64,000 nucleotides of DNA from Saposhnikovia divaricata (Eukaryota > Streptophyta > Magnoliopsida > Apiales > Apiaceae), in the NCBI GenBank assembly GCA_036435485.1, contig CM071594.1, forward strand, positions 200,224,216 to 200,288,215, in the 5' to 3' direction. Position 1 is the stretch's first letter; each line of letters begins with the position of its first letter. Below the pieces are notes generated by a model. The model worked only from the letters and a program-made list of their open reading frames with translations, did not search any database and was not told the origin of the DNA. The position numbers and the translations under genes were made by a program. Positions 44,101-57,100 of the stretch are shown piece by piece.

Positions 44101-44465
44101 GGCCTTTGCTCCATACAGAACACTCTTATATAACAAACAATAAAGAACACTATAAAATCATTTATTCCAATAGATCCATTGGCCCCGTCAGGGGCACCCA
44201 ATACAAAAAGTTCTTATTTTTTTAGGCTCCATCCATCCAGCAAAAAAAAAATTTGAAATTTTACTGTTCATCGATGACGTCACTGATGACGTCATCATGA
44301 CGTCATCGATGAACAGTAAAATTTCAATTTTTTTTGCTGGATGGATGGAGCCTAAAAAAATAAGAACTTTTTGTATTGGGTGGCCCCGCCAGGGGCAATG
44401 AATCTATGAGATATGAGGTGTTCTTTATTGTTTGTTATATAAGGTGTTTGCTATGGAGTGCAACT
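44101..44465. mobile_element. Fold-back (long inverted repeat) element inserted in a TA repeat
   Basis: The 365 bases are almost wholly self-complementary about a centre near 44285. The inner arms (about 44196-44278 and 44293-44382) are near perfect, including ACTGTTCATCGATGACGTCA and its complement; the outer arms diverge. The centre has several TGACGTCA sites (the core bound by bZIP factors). Both flanks are TATATA, so the target duplication cannot be read. No coding capacity. Confidence 0.8.
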
Positions 44466-45616
44466 ATATATATATATATATAATACGCGTGTTTGTAAAA
44501 AAGAGAGATATGAAGTGTGTGTATAAACCATCATCATTTGGCAATTTCTTCTTGTCACCAAATTGACTTACGAATAGGTTTATCATCGAATTCCAGTAAC
44601 ATTCCTAATCACACCTCCTCTAACTCATTCATCTCCTACTTTGTCATCTGTCAATAGATATCAGTTTGTAATGCTCATCGAGTCGTTTTCACCCACTCTA
44701 TCATCGTCAATACCATTACCAATACCTTCGAACATGAACAAATTTTTTAATCTAGAATATTGTAGTAATTTATTTTCAAAATTTTTAGTGATTTGGATTC
44801 AAATTTGGGTAACATGAGTTGAATTTTTATTCATTTTGTTTTGGTGATTCTGGTGGTGTTGATGTGGTTGCAATCAATATTTTGGTGATTTTGGTTGTGA
44901 TGCGTGATCGTGATGGTGTGCTAGTGGTGATATGTCGGTGGTGATGTGGCAGTGGTGGTGGTAATGATAGTGATGTTAGCGATGTGTTGTTGGTGGCAGT
45001 GCTGATAGTGATAATGATGTTTTTTACTACAAAATGATGGATTTATATACCATGCATGATCCTATATTTTATTTCTTGAAAGAAACTCTACATGCATTCC
45101 AACAACTATATATATGTGTATATGAATATTACATGTAGTTTTATTTAAAAAACTAACTTATATTAATCTAAAATATATATACAATGTAATGTTATTTCTA
45201 GAATCTATCTTCTTAAATTCAACCATTTTTACATTACCTGAATTCAACTAATCGGTTATTATAACTTGTGTATTATATATAATGCAATATTATTTTTATT
45301 AAATATCTATCTTTCATCAACATAGTTATACATTTCAATCTTATAATTGTTTGTATTGCATGTATAATCTCATTACCATGTTGTACTCTAACCAAACTAT
45401 GCATCTTTTTAATCATATAATTGAATCAATACGATGTTTACATCTCATATATAAATTATTCGATTTCTTCTTATGTTAAATATATATTATCCTAGAACAA
45501 TCATAATAACCGATTTTAATGCAAGTGTACTTATATAAAATATAATATTAAAATTCACTAAAATTTTGGCATGCAATTTTGTACAATGTGATATATATAC
45601 ATATGGGTAATATGTT
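44466..45616. other. AT-rich DNA, no gene recognised
   Basis: About 1.1 kb; (TA)n at 44466-44482 and a GGTGGTGATG-type triplet-rich stretch at about 44830-45020, without a sustained frame. Confidence 0.55.
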
Positions 45617-45789
45617 TCTACAGTTAACTTTAGGAAATTTTCCTAAAGTTAACCATTAAGATTGTGACACATATGCATAATTATTAATGCCCCTGCGGGG
45701 CCCTTTTAAATTAAAGAAAGAAATCTATCAAAACTACGTTGTTTTGATGGATTAACTTTAGGAAATTCCCTACAGTTAATTGTAGGACC
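45617..45789. mobile_element. Small MITE with self-palindromic terminal repeats
   Basis: The ends read TTCTACAGTTAACTTTAGG (left) and, reverse-complemented, TCCTACAATTAACTGTAGGG (right), about 40 bases each. The left terminus is itself a 31-bp palindrome (45623-45653). The core has CCCCTGCGGGGCC. About 173 bp, non-coding. Confidence 0.55.
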
Positions 45790-46033
45790 ATTTTTCTCTA
45801 TACATATTTAGTAAGTATCATATTTCAATAATATAGTTAGACAGTTTAAATCTATAATTTTTTTTTATATAGTCTATAATCTATTTTATAATATTTCTAG
45901 CATAACTATTTGTTTATCTAAATATCTATCAGTTAAACAATATAAAGTTCAAATCTCATCTGCAATTGATCTCTTTTTTTCTTAAAATTATATTTTTTAT
46001 CCTATTAAAATAATTTACCCGAAAAAATGAGAG

Positions 46034-46491
46034 TAGGGGTGCATTCAAGTCGAGTCGAGTCAAACAGTGTAAGACTCGAGTTTGACCTCCACTAAAATGT
46101 TTAGTCGAGTTCGGTCGGGATTCAAATTTTAAGCTTGAAGATTGGTTTATAAAAAGTTCGTTACGTCCGAACTCGGTTCTAAAGCTCGAACTGATTTTTC
46201 TCTTTTTCATTTTTCGGCAGAAGAATGAATATGAATGGTTCGATTCGGGTTTAGCTCAAATAAAAATATTAAATATTTTTGTTGAAATATATATATAAAA
46301 TATATGAAAAGTGAAATCAATAAAATCTCGATTAGGCTCGCGAACCTTACGAGATGAGTAATTTGAAGTTCGAACTCGACTCGGTAAAGTACATAAACTC
46401 GAGTTCGACTCGAAACTATTAAGCGAAATTCGAATATTTTATAAGACGAGTTCGAGCAACTCACAAACATTTTGATTCATTTATACTCCTA
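46034..46491 (+). mobile_element. hAT-type MITE with 8-bp target duplication
   Basis: Starts TAGGGGTGCATTCAAGTC and ends GATTCATTTATACTCCTA (imperfect terminal inverted repeats). Flanks AATGAGAG (46026-46033) and AATGAGAA (46492-46499) are an 8-bp duplication with one change, the hAT size. The interior is rich in CGAGTTCGA motifs in both orientations. Confidence 0.75.
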
Positions 46492-46765
46492 AATGAGAAT
46501 AACGATTATAAATCAAAGGCATATGTTAGTCTTCTCAGAATTGGTCAAAATATCATATTGGCCTACACTATAATTAATAGATAGACAACATAATTCATGT
46601 GTAATACTAAATTTTTGAAGAAATTTGTGATAATTTTTTTCAATATTAGCAAGCGACATGCTCATAGTTTTATCTTGATTATATTTTAAAATGAATGTTA
46701 AATAGAATATAATAATTGAGGTCATAGAATTGTAGTTGATGATTTTTATAAAGATACAAAAAAAT

Positions 46766-46842
46766 ATCTTTGTTGCAGTGGTTAATGACGTGAACTTAAT
46801 TCATCCTTACCATGAAGGTCATGGGTTCAATTCCAATGACCA
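46766..46842 (+). other. tRNA-like Pol III module (SINE head or tRNA relic)
   Basis: TTGCAGTGGTTAATGA resembles an A box and GGTTCAATTCC (46824-46834) is a B box, about 45 bases apart. A half copy (A-box side only) recurs at 46915-46963. Folding is too poor for a functional tRNA. Confidence 0.45.
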
Positions 46843-46967
46843 ACATTATTTTTAACATATGATAAAAGGATAAATTTGTAATTTATTAAATATCCATGAA
46901 AAGACTTAAAAAAAAAATCTTTGGTGTAGTGGTTAATGATGTGAACTTAATTCATCCTTACCATTAA

Positions 46968-49900
46968 TCTATCTATTATATATATAATAGGCCAACACAA
47001 GATAAAAATAGTGAGATTTTTTAATGTATTGTAATTACCAATTTATCCCTCTATTCTCAAATTTTTTAAAAAATAGTGGTTGTTGGGGATTGAACTTGGG
47101 TCTCCAAGTTATTTAGCAAATCCTTCTACCACTACACCATGTGTGTGTTGTGCGACTTTTTATGTAGTATGATTATTAATTTATTCTCAATTTTTTTGAA
47201 AAAGTTGTGGTTGGTTGGAATTGAATTTGAGCCCCCGAGTTAATTGACAAATCTTTTTACTACTACACCACTCAATCATATGTATTTTAAATCATACACA
47301 TAAAAGATGTATGTGTGTTGTTTTAGTGAAATTTTTTTCTAATATTATAATATTGCGACATATTAATAATTTTTTGTCATGTTGCGTTTACATTTATTGA
47401 TTTGAACTATAACATATTAAATTAAAATATAAATTATTGATACATAATATATGGTTTGATAATATTATAAAATTGTACTAACAATAATAATCAACATAAT
47501 AATAAAAAATTACTATATAATTATTCTCTTAAACAACCTAAGCACTCATCTATATGTGTTTTCAATAATACACATAATATCTCTATGTATATCGCTTAAG
47601 CGGGGCAAGATTTAGTTTTATATAAAGAAACAATATGAAATGCATAATGTATTTTTTATGAAAAATATTACATATATGATTAAGTCAATAACTAAAGTAC
47701 TTTATTACTGATTTGAAAGCACCAATTTACTCCTAAGTTCATATTGTACAGAAGTACTATTTTTGGAGATAATCGAACGTGGATCACCGAGTTAAATTCT
47801 GCATCTTCATACCATTAGATCACATATTCACATGTATTTTAAATTATACACACAATATGTATTATCGATAAAATAATTACGTAAAATACACAATTGGGTT
47901 ATAAACCGATATTATAATTAATATGATGGATATTATCTAACAATATATTAGAGTAAAAAATATTGAGGTGTTAACGTAAAATGAAATTATTATATTACTA
48001 AATAAGATACAATAATTTATTAGTCAAACTATTTGGGTCATAAAAATATTTGGCTTCAAAAAGACGAATTCTACAAATAACACATTACCTTTTATATACA
48101 AATTAGTTAATGTTCAATTTAAAATATGACATTTTACGGGAAAAAAGGACCATATATTATATGTTATTTATGGAGGTAACTCAATGAAAGTCAGACGGAA
48201 ATCGGAAGAGAAATAAAGGCAAAGAATTCTTAAAATGAAGAAATTAGAAGAAAACAAATAAAAGAATTAAAAATGTAGTTTTAAGAAGTAAAAACGCAAG
48301 ACCTGAGAAGTTTTAGAAAATTTACGAAGGTTTTTGATTGGAATCAGGACTGAAACCTACATTCTCAGAATGCAGCATCTTGAAGATTATTAAGTTTCTA
48401 CCTTGAATATTATTGGAGATCCAGCTAAATGGATGCATCATTTTTGAAGAAAATTTAGAAATGTAGGTGCTATGAAAAATCGTCTTAATTAATAATTAGA
48501 CAACACCCATAAAACACTCAAATTATATTCTATGATCCACAACAAAATTAAAATCTGACATGATTGCTATCAATATTATTCATATTAGTTTTCAAAGTAC
48601 AATTTTGAACATATTTAAGTATGTACACAATAACCACATAGTCCAGTAACAAGATGAAATCTTTGAAAATCAATCACATGTTTCAAACGATACTGATCAC
48701 GAATAGTTTAATTAAAAAATACAATTTAACCTAGCGACCCGTGCCTCGCACGGGTTTTGTGACGCCCCCAGATCCGGGGTCGGAGTTCTAGGCGCTCACG
48801 GTCCATTTTCCATTAATAACATACCTGTTCTTGCACATAATATATATAACACAGCCATCGACCCCACAATAAACTCACACTGCACACACACACAGGTTAG
48901 AGCCTCAGAAACGTCACACATTGATTAAACAGTAATAAAATTATCAGAGTTATTACAGACCGATTTAAATAGTATTTATGCTACCAGCAACACTTCGATA
49001 TGAAGCGAAGTTGGCGGCTTGAAAGTTTGTTACGATACACTGCCTTGCACAGGTCATACTGATAAATAAAACGAACTAACAAAAGCTGCCAACCAATCCG
49101 GCTAATGGGGCCTACCGGTGGAATCTCAACTGCTGGCTCGGGTCTAGTCACCTGCTTTCGAGCAGTCTGTCTGGTTCTTGCCATTTCGCTTAGCTGTTGT
49201 GTTTGTAAATTTGAAAACAAGCAAGAGTGAGCAACTATAGCTCAGCAAGAAATATATGTATAAGGTAAGCAATATAACATTTCATATGATTGGCAGTTAT
49301 TAAACTTGTTTTTATCAATCAGATATAAAATCACTTGTCATTGTCGATAAATCTCGAAGGTGCAACAATATGTGCCCTTGTTTTCAAAATAAACTTGCAG
49401 TTCTAGATACTGCTTTGAGTCAACATCTTTCTCATCAAAATAGAACACTATCAGCAACTTGGCACAAAAGCCTAAGAAGCAGTGTCAAAGCATTTTTCCA
49501 AAATGGAGGAATGGGACTTAAAGAAAACACAAAACCTAACAAGGATTGACGATGATCAGTCGCCACATCCAAGTCCAATAATCCGCGGGTCTTCTCTACC
49601 GGTAGAAGGATAGAAACTACATCTGTAACTATCCCCGAGTGAAAACTACATCCGTAATCACCCTTGATGAAAACTACATCCGTAATCATCCTTCGGCAAC
49701 ACCTGGGCCGGAATAATAAGTGATCGACCGCCTAGCTCACGGCCGCTTACACATCCCGGGAATCGTTCGTCAACGGTTCCCACACCTGCCAGAGTCCCTT
49801 TTTCTTTTTCTTTTGAAAACTTGATTTTGATTGAAAACAGAGTAATTGAGGTTCGACTTCAGTCGACCGATGATTCTTGAAATCATACAAGAAGCAGAAC

Positions 49901-52262
49901 CTGACCGGGGGTTTTCGAAAATGTTTTGAGTTCGAGAGAGTTCGAGTTTGAAAGTATTAAAATGTATCTTGGATTAACTTTGTCTTTAAATAATGAACAA
50001 TAATTAATAAATAATATTTTAAGATTTAATATTAATAATTAATAAAATAATTATTCGATAAAATAAACTTTTAATCCAAGATAGGGTTTCGAGTATTTAC
50101 GAAGATATGAACATAATTACTTGAGTATACGATACTCCCCGAATGACCCTTCGGGTTTTCGCAATCTAGATACGATATAATAATATACCGCTCCCCGGTC
50201 AATAGTATATACGGACCGCTACGACCTCTATTGCTAGAGTCGTTGTCCGAAGAAAACATTTCAATCTAAGTTCAAGGGGTACAAACATATATGTACTTAT
50301 ACGATCTCAATTGCATCAATACTTTGATAAACATAGCATTTGATATAGTTGAAAACTACAAACACAACAGTGAAAGTCCTTGTATATGTATAAGTTTTGA
50401 AAAGTAAACTTGCCTTGGTTTGGTTGGGGTGGTCGAGCGTGCGGAGTCGAACGATCTATACATAAGCAATAACCGCTCGTTAGTACCTTAATAATATCTC
50501 TTTAATTACGGGGTTTTAGGGGGTACGAAATTAACTTAACGACTTCGTCTTATGACACTCTAGCCCCATTATAGGTTCATGCCATCACTCGATTACGCTC
50601 GTCACCTAATCGACTTAATTTAGTTACCACATTCGAATCATAATCATTAACCCTAGAATTTTGCTCCACCAATCGACTTTTTCCCTTGCGCGAAATTTAC
50701 TCTAGCATTTTTATAAAATCCAAAAATTCATATTTTAATCTAATTCTTTTTGGGTGGTCTTCACCACTGCATTCCCTAACTTCTCAAATTTTTCCATGAT
50801 CCCACATATATTTTTAGGGGTTTAAACAAGGTTCACAAGGGGGTCACTTAGTGCAGTCCGGAATCCAGAAACATAATTCACTTCTCCGGCCATAACTTAA
50901 AATCTATACATCACCTAGCCATGAACCTTACATTTCCAGAAACTACATTCAATTATCTTTCCAACAATATATGGTAGGACATCAGGGGACAACATTTGGG
51001 GGTTCAAAACCGTGTTAAAATTCAGGTCAATGCTCCTGGAAAAACTCAGCAAGCACATACTACTTAGATCAACCATTTTTCACAATTCCACAACACAACC
51101 AACACTTAATTCACTTAGTTCATGGTTCATAACACTCATGGAGATATATATATTATCCATAATCATAAAAGTCACAATCTCAACATCAAAACTCAAGATC
51201 CATGTCATCCAATACTTAAACAACCAAGATTAGCTCATATATACATGGATCTACTACCAAACATTATAAATACTACATAATCAAGAGGGTTTGTGATTTT
51301 TATACCTTCTTGAGCACCTAGGAGCCTTGGATAAGCTTTACACAACTCAACAACACCTTGAATGGTCTCCTACAACACTTACAATCCAAGATCTAAAAGA
51401 AAATCAAGCATGGTTACTATTCACCCAATCTTTAACAATTTATAACTTGAATTTGGGTGGATGAAATGGCTTGAAATTACTAACATACCTTGTCTAGATG
51501 ATGGAGATGGCCTAGATTTATGTTATGATTTATGAGTGATGGAAAAGGGGGAAGAAGAATTTTTCTTCTTCTCCTTTCTTCTTGGCCGAGAGCTAATAAC
51601 AAGGGGGGGGGGAAGAGTGTTTATGTTTTTGATTTTTGTGTTGTGTGGTTGAATAATTGATGTTAAGTGTTGGGTGATACATATAATGTATGCATAGGAA
51701 AGTACTAGAAAGGCATGGGCATGTGTACTACTTGTCTCCCTTTTTGAAAAAGCAAGTAACTAGTTACTATTCATCTTCCAATTTGCTAACTAGTTTGCTT
51801 GTCCTTACCACTTGGTTGCATGGAACTTGCATGCAAGACTACTCCTTGTATCATTATTCTTCCACCAATGCTTGTCATTTAATCCTTAATTCGTATCGTA
51901 TCTTAATTAATCTCTCGTAATAATATTTTGTCGCGTAGAGATTTCCCCTATAATTTCTTAAGTGCTTAATTGTGTAAATTCCTCGAATGTCCATAATTCT
52001 TCGTCATAATTCTTAATAAATCCTTTACTACTCTAACCATTCTCAAATCCCAAGTTTTATAAATCTTACTAACAATAAGACTCCTGCCTTCACAATCTTC
52101 CTTTTTATCTTACATAATAAATGCAACAATGCAGTTTCTCAGACAATCAATTCTATTAATCAACAGGGATGACTAAAAAGGTTCCATATTGACAATGTCA
52201 CAAGATATTAAATAAAAGGAAATATTACCAAAAATTAGGGTTCTTACAGGATTTTATGCTAG
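46968..52262 (+). mobile_element. Non-autonomous Helitron 1, split by a solo LTR
   Basis: 5' end TCTATCTATTATATATA after an A; 3' end CTAG (52259-52262) before a T, the A/T target of Helitrons. Its terminal hairpin ACCCGTGC-CTC-GCACGGGT is at 48737-48755, but 3.5 kb of LTR now lies between hairpin and CTAG. The interior has tRNA-like modules in minus orientation (47085-47140 with B box GTTCAATCCCC, and about 47200-47275) and no Rep/helicase gene. The stretch 48180-48480 matches 53580-53880 of Helitron 2. Confidence 0.75.
48758..52248 (-). mobile_element. Solo LTR, Tekay type, 3.5 kb
   Basis: On the minus strand it runs TGTAAGAACC...GGGGGCGTCACA, ends like those of the Tekay LTRs in this window. 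Flanks GGTTT (48753-48757) and GGATT (52249-52253) are a 5-bp duplication with one change. No primer site or gene inside, so it is an LTR left by recombination between two LTRs. Minus-strand ORF 49161-48981 is too short to call a gene. Confidence 0.82.
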
Positions 52263-54171
52263 TTATATATATAGTAGGCCAACACAAGAAGAAAATGTGA
52301 GATTTTTTAATGCACATGAAAATACCAATTTGCCCTCATGTTTAGTATTTATTAAAAAATGTGTTGTTCATGAGAATCGAACTTGAGTCTACCAAATAAC
52401 TTAGGCATGCTCTTACCACTACGCTACAATGTCACATGTGTTTTCAAACCATACACATAATAAGTGAATGTCGTTTAAGAGTAATACATTTGTAAATAAC
52501 TATGGAACTAAATTAAACTTAGGTAAAACACCAACACATTTTTATTAAAAAAAGTGTTGTTCATTGGAATCTATCAAGTAACTTATGCATGCTCTTGCCA
52601 CTACGCCACAATGTCACATGTGTTTATAAATCATACACGTAATATGTGAATGTCTTAACAGTAATACATTTGTAAATAAATTTGGAGCTAAGTTAAACTT
52701 TAAAATAATAATAATAATATAATAATATAATAATAATCAACATAATATTCATAGGGTCACCAATTTAATTCACACATCTTTCTATCACTAAATCATAGTG
52801 AAGTAAAAAATTTAAGTCAATATCTATTTGACTAATATTATATTATGAGTGACTAATGAATAGTTAAAAATGTAAACATAAAAATAAATTTGATAAATTA
52901 TCTGTTTGAATGACGATATTAATTTTAATCAAATAAAATTCTCAAAACAAAATAAGTCATTCAAAAAAGTACCTCCAACCAACTTTTGACTTTAAGCTAT
53001 TTTTTTAACTTTAAGTCAATTTCTGACTTATTACACAAATAGACATTTTTTGATTTAAAGTAAAAAATGACTTTAACCTCCGACTTAAAGCCGTTGCCAA
53101 ATAGGCTCTTAGTCTCATGTGTTTTAAATCATACACATTATAGATGTGTGTGCATGCATTACTTGAGTGAAACAAATTTTGATATTTTTATTATTGTAAC
53201 ATATTAACAATTTTTGGTTATATTTTATTTTTACATTTATTGATTCGGATTATAGTATATTATGTTATATCATTTATTAATATTATTCTCTATCGATGTC
53301 AATATTTAGAACTATACAAATTATTCATTTGACGAATTTATTGATTTATCAAATATTTATTTACCAAGACACAATTAATTAAAGGTAAAAATTTTAAATT
53401 TTTTTAAATAATTAAAATATCAATTAAAAAATTATAATAAATTTTAGAAAATAAGTAAAGCTAGCTAGAGACTCGTAATTCAACAAACTCATTCAAGTCT
53501 TTGGTCTATCAATTAAAATCCAATAATAAACTTGTAGTTACACAAGATATATTTACTCAGTCAATTAGAATTATCTGGTGTTTTACAAGTCTAGCGGACA
53601 GAGGAATAGTAAAGGACAAAGGATGCTTAAAATGAAGAAATTAGAAGAAAATAGATGAAAGAGTTGGAAAGATAGTTTTAAGAAGTGAAAGCGCAAGGCC
53701 AGAGTAGAATATTTGAAGATTTACAAAGTTTTTGATTAATATCAAGAGTAAAACCTACATTCGCAAAATGCAATATCTTGAAGCCTATTTAGGTTGTATC
53801 TTGAATATTATTAGAGATCGAACTAAATGGATGTATCATTTTCAAAGAAGTGGAAGAACAGTTTAGTATTGTAAGTGTTCTGAAAAATCTTCTTAATTAG
53901 ACGATGCATATAAAACACTCAAATTCTATTATATGACTCATAAAAAGAAAAACTAGCATGACTATTATCAATATTACTCATATTAATTTTCAGATTACAA
54001 ACTTGAACATACTTAAATAAGTACACAATAATAGCATATGTGCCATTAACAAGCAAAATTCCATTAAAATCAATCACATGGAGTACTTTGAAAGACATTG
54101 ATCATGCATAATTTAATTTAAAAATACAATTTAAAATAGCGACCCGTGCTTCGCACGGGTTTTTATGCTAG
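52263..54171 (+). mobile_element. Non-autonomous Helitron 2, directly after Helitron 1
   Basis: Begins TTATATATATAGTAGGCC, matching bases 8 onward of Helitron 1, so its TCTATC start is missing or replaced. Ends with hairpin ACCCGTGC-TTC-GCACGGGT (54142-54160), 11 bases, then CTAG (54168-54171). Contains two tRNA-like modules in minus orientation (52372-52430, and about 52560-52615 more worn). No coding genes. Confidence 0.75.
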
Positions 54172-54404
54172 TTTACTAAATAGTCATGAAAAGCCTTATT
54201 AACCTATAATAAATATAATGGATGGATGGATGGATTAGAATAGTGCTATTAACTACAATAGAGTGTATGGACAGTGAATAACGATGTAATACAGAGACAA
54301 CAAACAGCAAGCAATAGCTTCTCACTTCCTTAGGACTAGTAGGCTCATCTATTTTAAACTTTTTAACATGTATAAATATTTAAATTTACATTATATAATG
54401 TCAT
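54172..54404. other. Short AT-rich spacer
   Basis: Starts with TTTACTAAATAGTCATGAAAAG, close to the sequence before Helitron 1 (46880-46905); a GGAT repeat at 54221-54234. No gene. Confidence 0.5.
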
Positions 54405-54800
54405 ATTAACGATTCGGTTATGAGGTTAAAACCAAAACGGTTACCTAACCGTCTCATTGATTCTGTTCGATTACAGTTTTTTCGATTTTTATCGGTTACA
54501 GTTTTATTCGTTTCGATTTTTTCGATTTTTCAACCGAGTTTCAATTTTTTTCTCATCCCTACATACAATCCATTAAGTCTCGGTTTTAAAATAAAAAAGT
54601 GTATTAACGATTCGGTTATGAGGTTAAAACCGAAACGGTTACCTAACCGTCTCATTGATTCTGTTCGATTACAGTTTTTTCGATTTTTATCGGTTACAGT
54701 TTTATTCATTTCGATTTTTTTGATTTTTCGACCGAGTTTCAATTTTTTGCTCATCCCTACATACAATCCATTAAGTCTCTGTTTTAAAATAAAAAAATGT
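54405..54800 (+). repeat. 198-bp direct tandem duplication
   Basis: 54405-54602 and 54603-54800 are nearly identical (start ATTAACGATTCGGTTATGAGG). The unit is rich in CGGTTA/TAACCG inverted motifs like hAT-type MITEs here. The 132-residue frame across it is a consequence of the duplication. Confidence 0.85.
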
Positions 54801-55539
54801 ATTAATATAAAAAAATGAAAACATAAAGAGGTAATTGTTCTAGAGAGAATTTCTTATATAGAGTCCAAAAGAGAACTATTAGTTCTACTACACAATCTTA
54901 TACATAACTCTAAATTAAAAAAATTAATATATTAAATTTAAAAAATTTAAAATATTAAATTTGATTTTAAGTTAAAATACTAATGTTATATAAACTTTAT
55001 AAAAAAATTAACACTAGAAACTTGAACAAAATACTTGAATTTGAATTTGACTCTACTATAGAATCATTCTGGATGATTTTGATTCTATGGTAGAATCGCT
55101 TTGGATTATTTCAATAATTTTCAATGATTTTCTAAACAAAAAAATGCATAATTTCATTTTAATTTCCTAATTAAAACTTGTAGTTATATTTCATACGAAA
55201 TAGTATAAATAAATGTATTTTGTGGTGGTTCTCTCTTGGACCTTAAGGGCCTCTTTTGATTGGGGGTTAAGAAGGGTTGGGTTGGGTGTGGACAAAACAA
55301 ACTCGCATTTCCCAATCGAAAAGATGGGTGGGTTGGAGGGAGATGGGTTAGGTTGGGAAGGGATTGGTTGGGTTGAACCCTTAACTTGTTTGGATGTAAG
55401 AGTTGAATAATGAAGAGTTCAACCACTACCTTATTTGGATGGAGGGTTAGGTTGGTAAGGAGTTGTAATACAATTAATTATATTTTTTTAAAATGATGAA
55501 AAACTAATTAAAAAACATATTTTTTTAAAAAAAGATATA

Positions 55540-56300
55540 CGTATATTTTTTAGGGAAATTTTTTTTCTCAGAAATATTTTACCGGAAAATATTATATCTG
55601 AAAATATTTTTTTTAGGAAATATTTTCTCGAAAAATTCTGCGGGAAATATTTTTTGGAGAAATATTTTCTCAGAATTTTTTTTATTTTTTTCGGAAAATT
55701 TTTTTTCGGAAATTTCATGGGAAATATTTTTTTCGAAAAATAATTTTTCGGAAATATTTTTCCGGAAAATATTTTTTCCGAAAATATTTTTTCTGAAAAT
55801 TCTGCGAAAAATTTTTTTCCAGAAAAAAAATTTCCCAAAATATTTTTTCGGAAAATATTTTTGCGGAAAATATTTGTTCGAAATATTTTTTCTGAAATTT
55901 GTTTTCGGAAATTGTTTTTCAGAAATATTTTTCCGGAAAATATTTTTTCAAAATATTTTTCGGAAAAACATTTTTTCCGAAAATTTTTCGAAAAATTCTG
56001 CGAAAAATATCTTTTCGGATAATTCTGCGAAAAATATTTTTTCGAAAATTTCTCGGGAAATTTATTTTCGAAAAATAATTTTTCCGAAATTTTCAGAAAT
56101 ATTTTTTTCGGTATTTTTTCCAAAAATATTTTTTTCTGAAATTTTTATAAAAATATTTTTTTGGAAATTTTTTGGAAAATATTTTTTCTGAAATTTTACG
56201 GAAAATATTTGTTTAGAAATTTTCTGAGAAAATATTTTTTCTGAAAATAATAATTTTTTCGGAAATTTCTTGAAAAATATTTCTTCTAAAAAAATATTGA
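55540..56300. repeat. Degenerate GGAAAATATTTTTTC low-complexity array
   Basis: About 760 bases of variants of GAAATATTTTTTCNG repeated every 15-30 bases with no fixed period. Apparent ORFs on both strands (Phe/Lys/Ile/Ser-only proteins) are artefacts of it. Confidence 0.8.
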
Positions 56301-56410
56301 TTTTTTATTAACAATATATTATAATTTCTCCCAAACACCCCGATTTGGGGTGTTGGATAATTGATCCAGTATAGTTCAAATTGTACTCTCTCCCAATCCT
56401 CCCTCAACAC

Positions 56411-56805
56411 TAGGGATGGGTATCGGGGCACTTCGGGGCTGGGGAGTACTATCCCCGCCCCCATCCCCGAATTCAAACCCGATCCCCGTCCCCAGCCCAA
56501 TCCTCGTCGGGGATTATTTTTATTCCCCGTCCCCAGCCCAAACGGGTGACAGGGATCCTCCAGGGGAATCGGCGAATTTCATTTTAAACAAAAAATAACA
56601 TTTTAAACAATTTTAAACACTAACTAGTGAGTTTGAAACAATTTTTTAAGCACTAAATTAAGATAAAAAAATATTACTTAAATAAACAATTATAAATAAC
56701 ATGGAAATGAAGTTATTTAACTAATAGAAAGACAAACATATAAGATTAAAGTATCATTTTGTTTCCAATATAAAGTATTGAAAATTCGTATATATTAATA
56801 TATGA

Positions 56806-56895
<90 letters not shown>

Positions 56896-57100
56896 TTGGT
56901 GGAATCGAGTCGGGGATTGAGAATCGGGGCGGGGGTCGGGGATTGGGCCGGGAAGACATAAAATCACGGCCCCGGCCCGCTCCCCGGTTTTTTTTGAAAA
57001 TTGTCCCCGCTCCTCGGCCCGTATCCGAAAAAATCCCCAATTCCTCGCCCCATTCGGTACGGGAATCGGATCGGGATCGTGGGGTGAATGCCCATCCCTA
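56411..57100 (+). mobile_element. hAT-type non-autonomous element with perfect 8-bp duplication
   Basis: 690 bp; ends TAGGGATGGGTAT and, reverse-complemented, TAGGGATGGGCAT. Flanked by CTCAACAC at 56403-56410 and 57101-57108. GC-rich arms made of GGGGATCGGGG-type motifs enclose a (TA)n run of about 78 bases (56813-56889). No transposase. Confidence 0.92.

Noticed and set aside
46766..46842. Functional tRNA gene
   Set aside because: A/B boxes are present but the acceptor and anticodon stems do not pair convincingly.
55488..56191. Two large ORFs rich in Phe, Lys, Ile and Ser on opposite strands
   Set aside because: Products of the GGAAAATATTTTTTC array, open on both strands.
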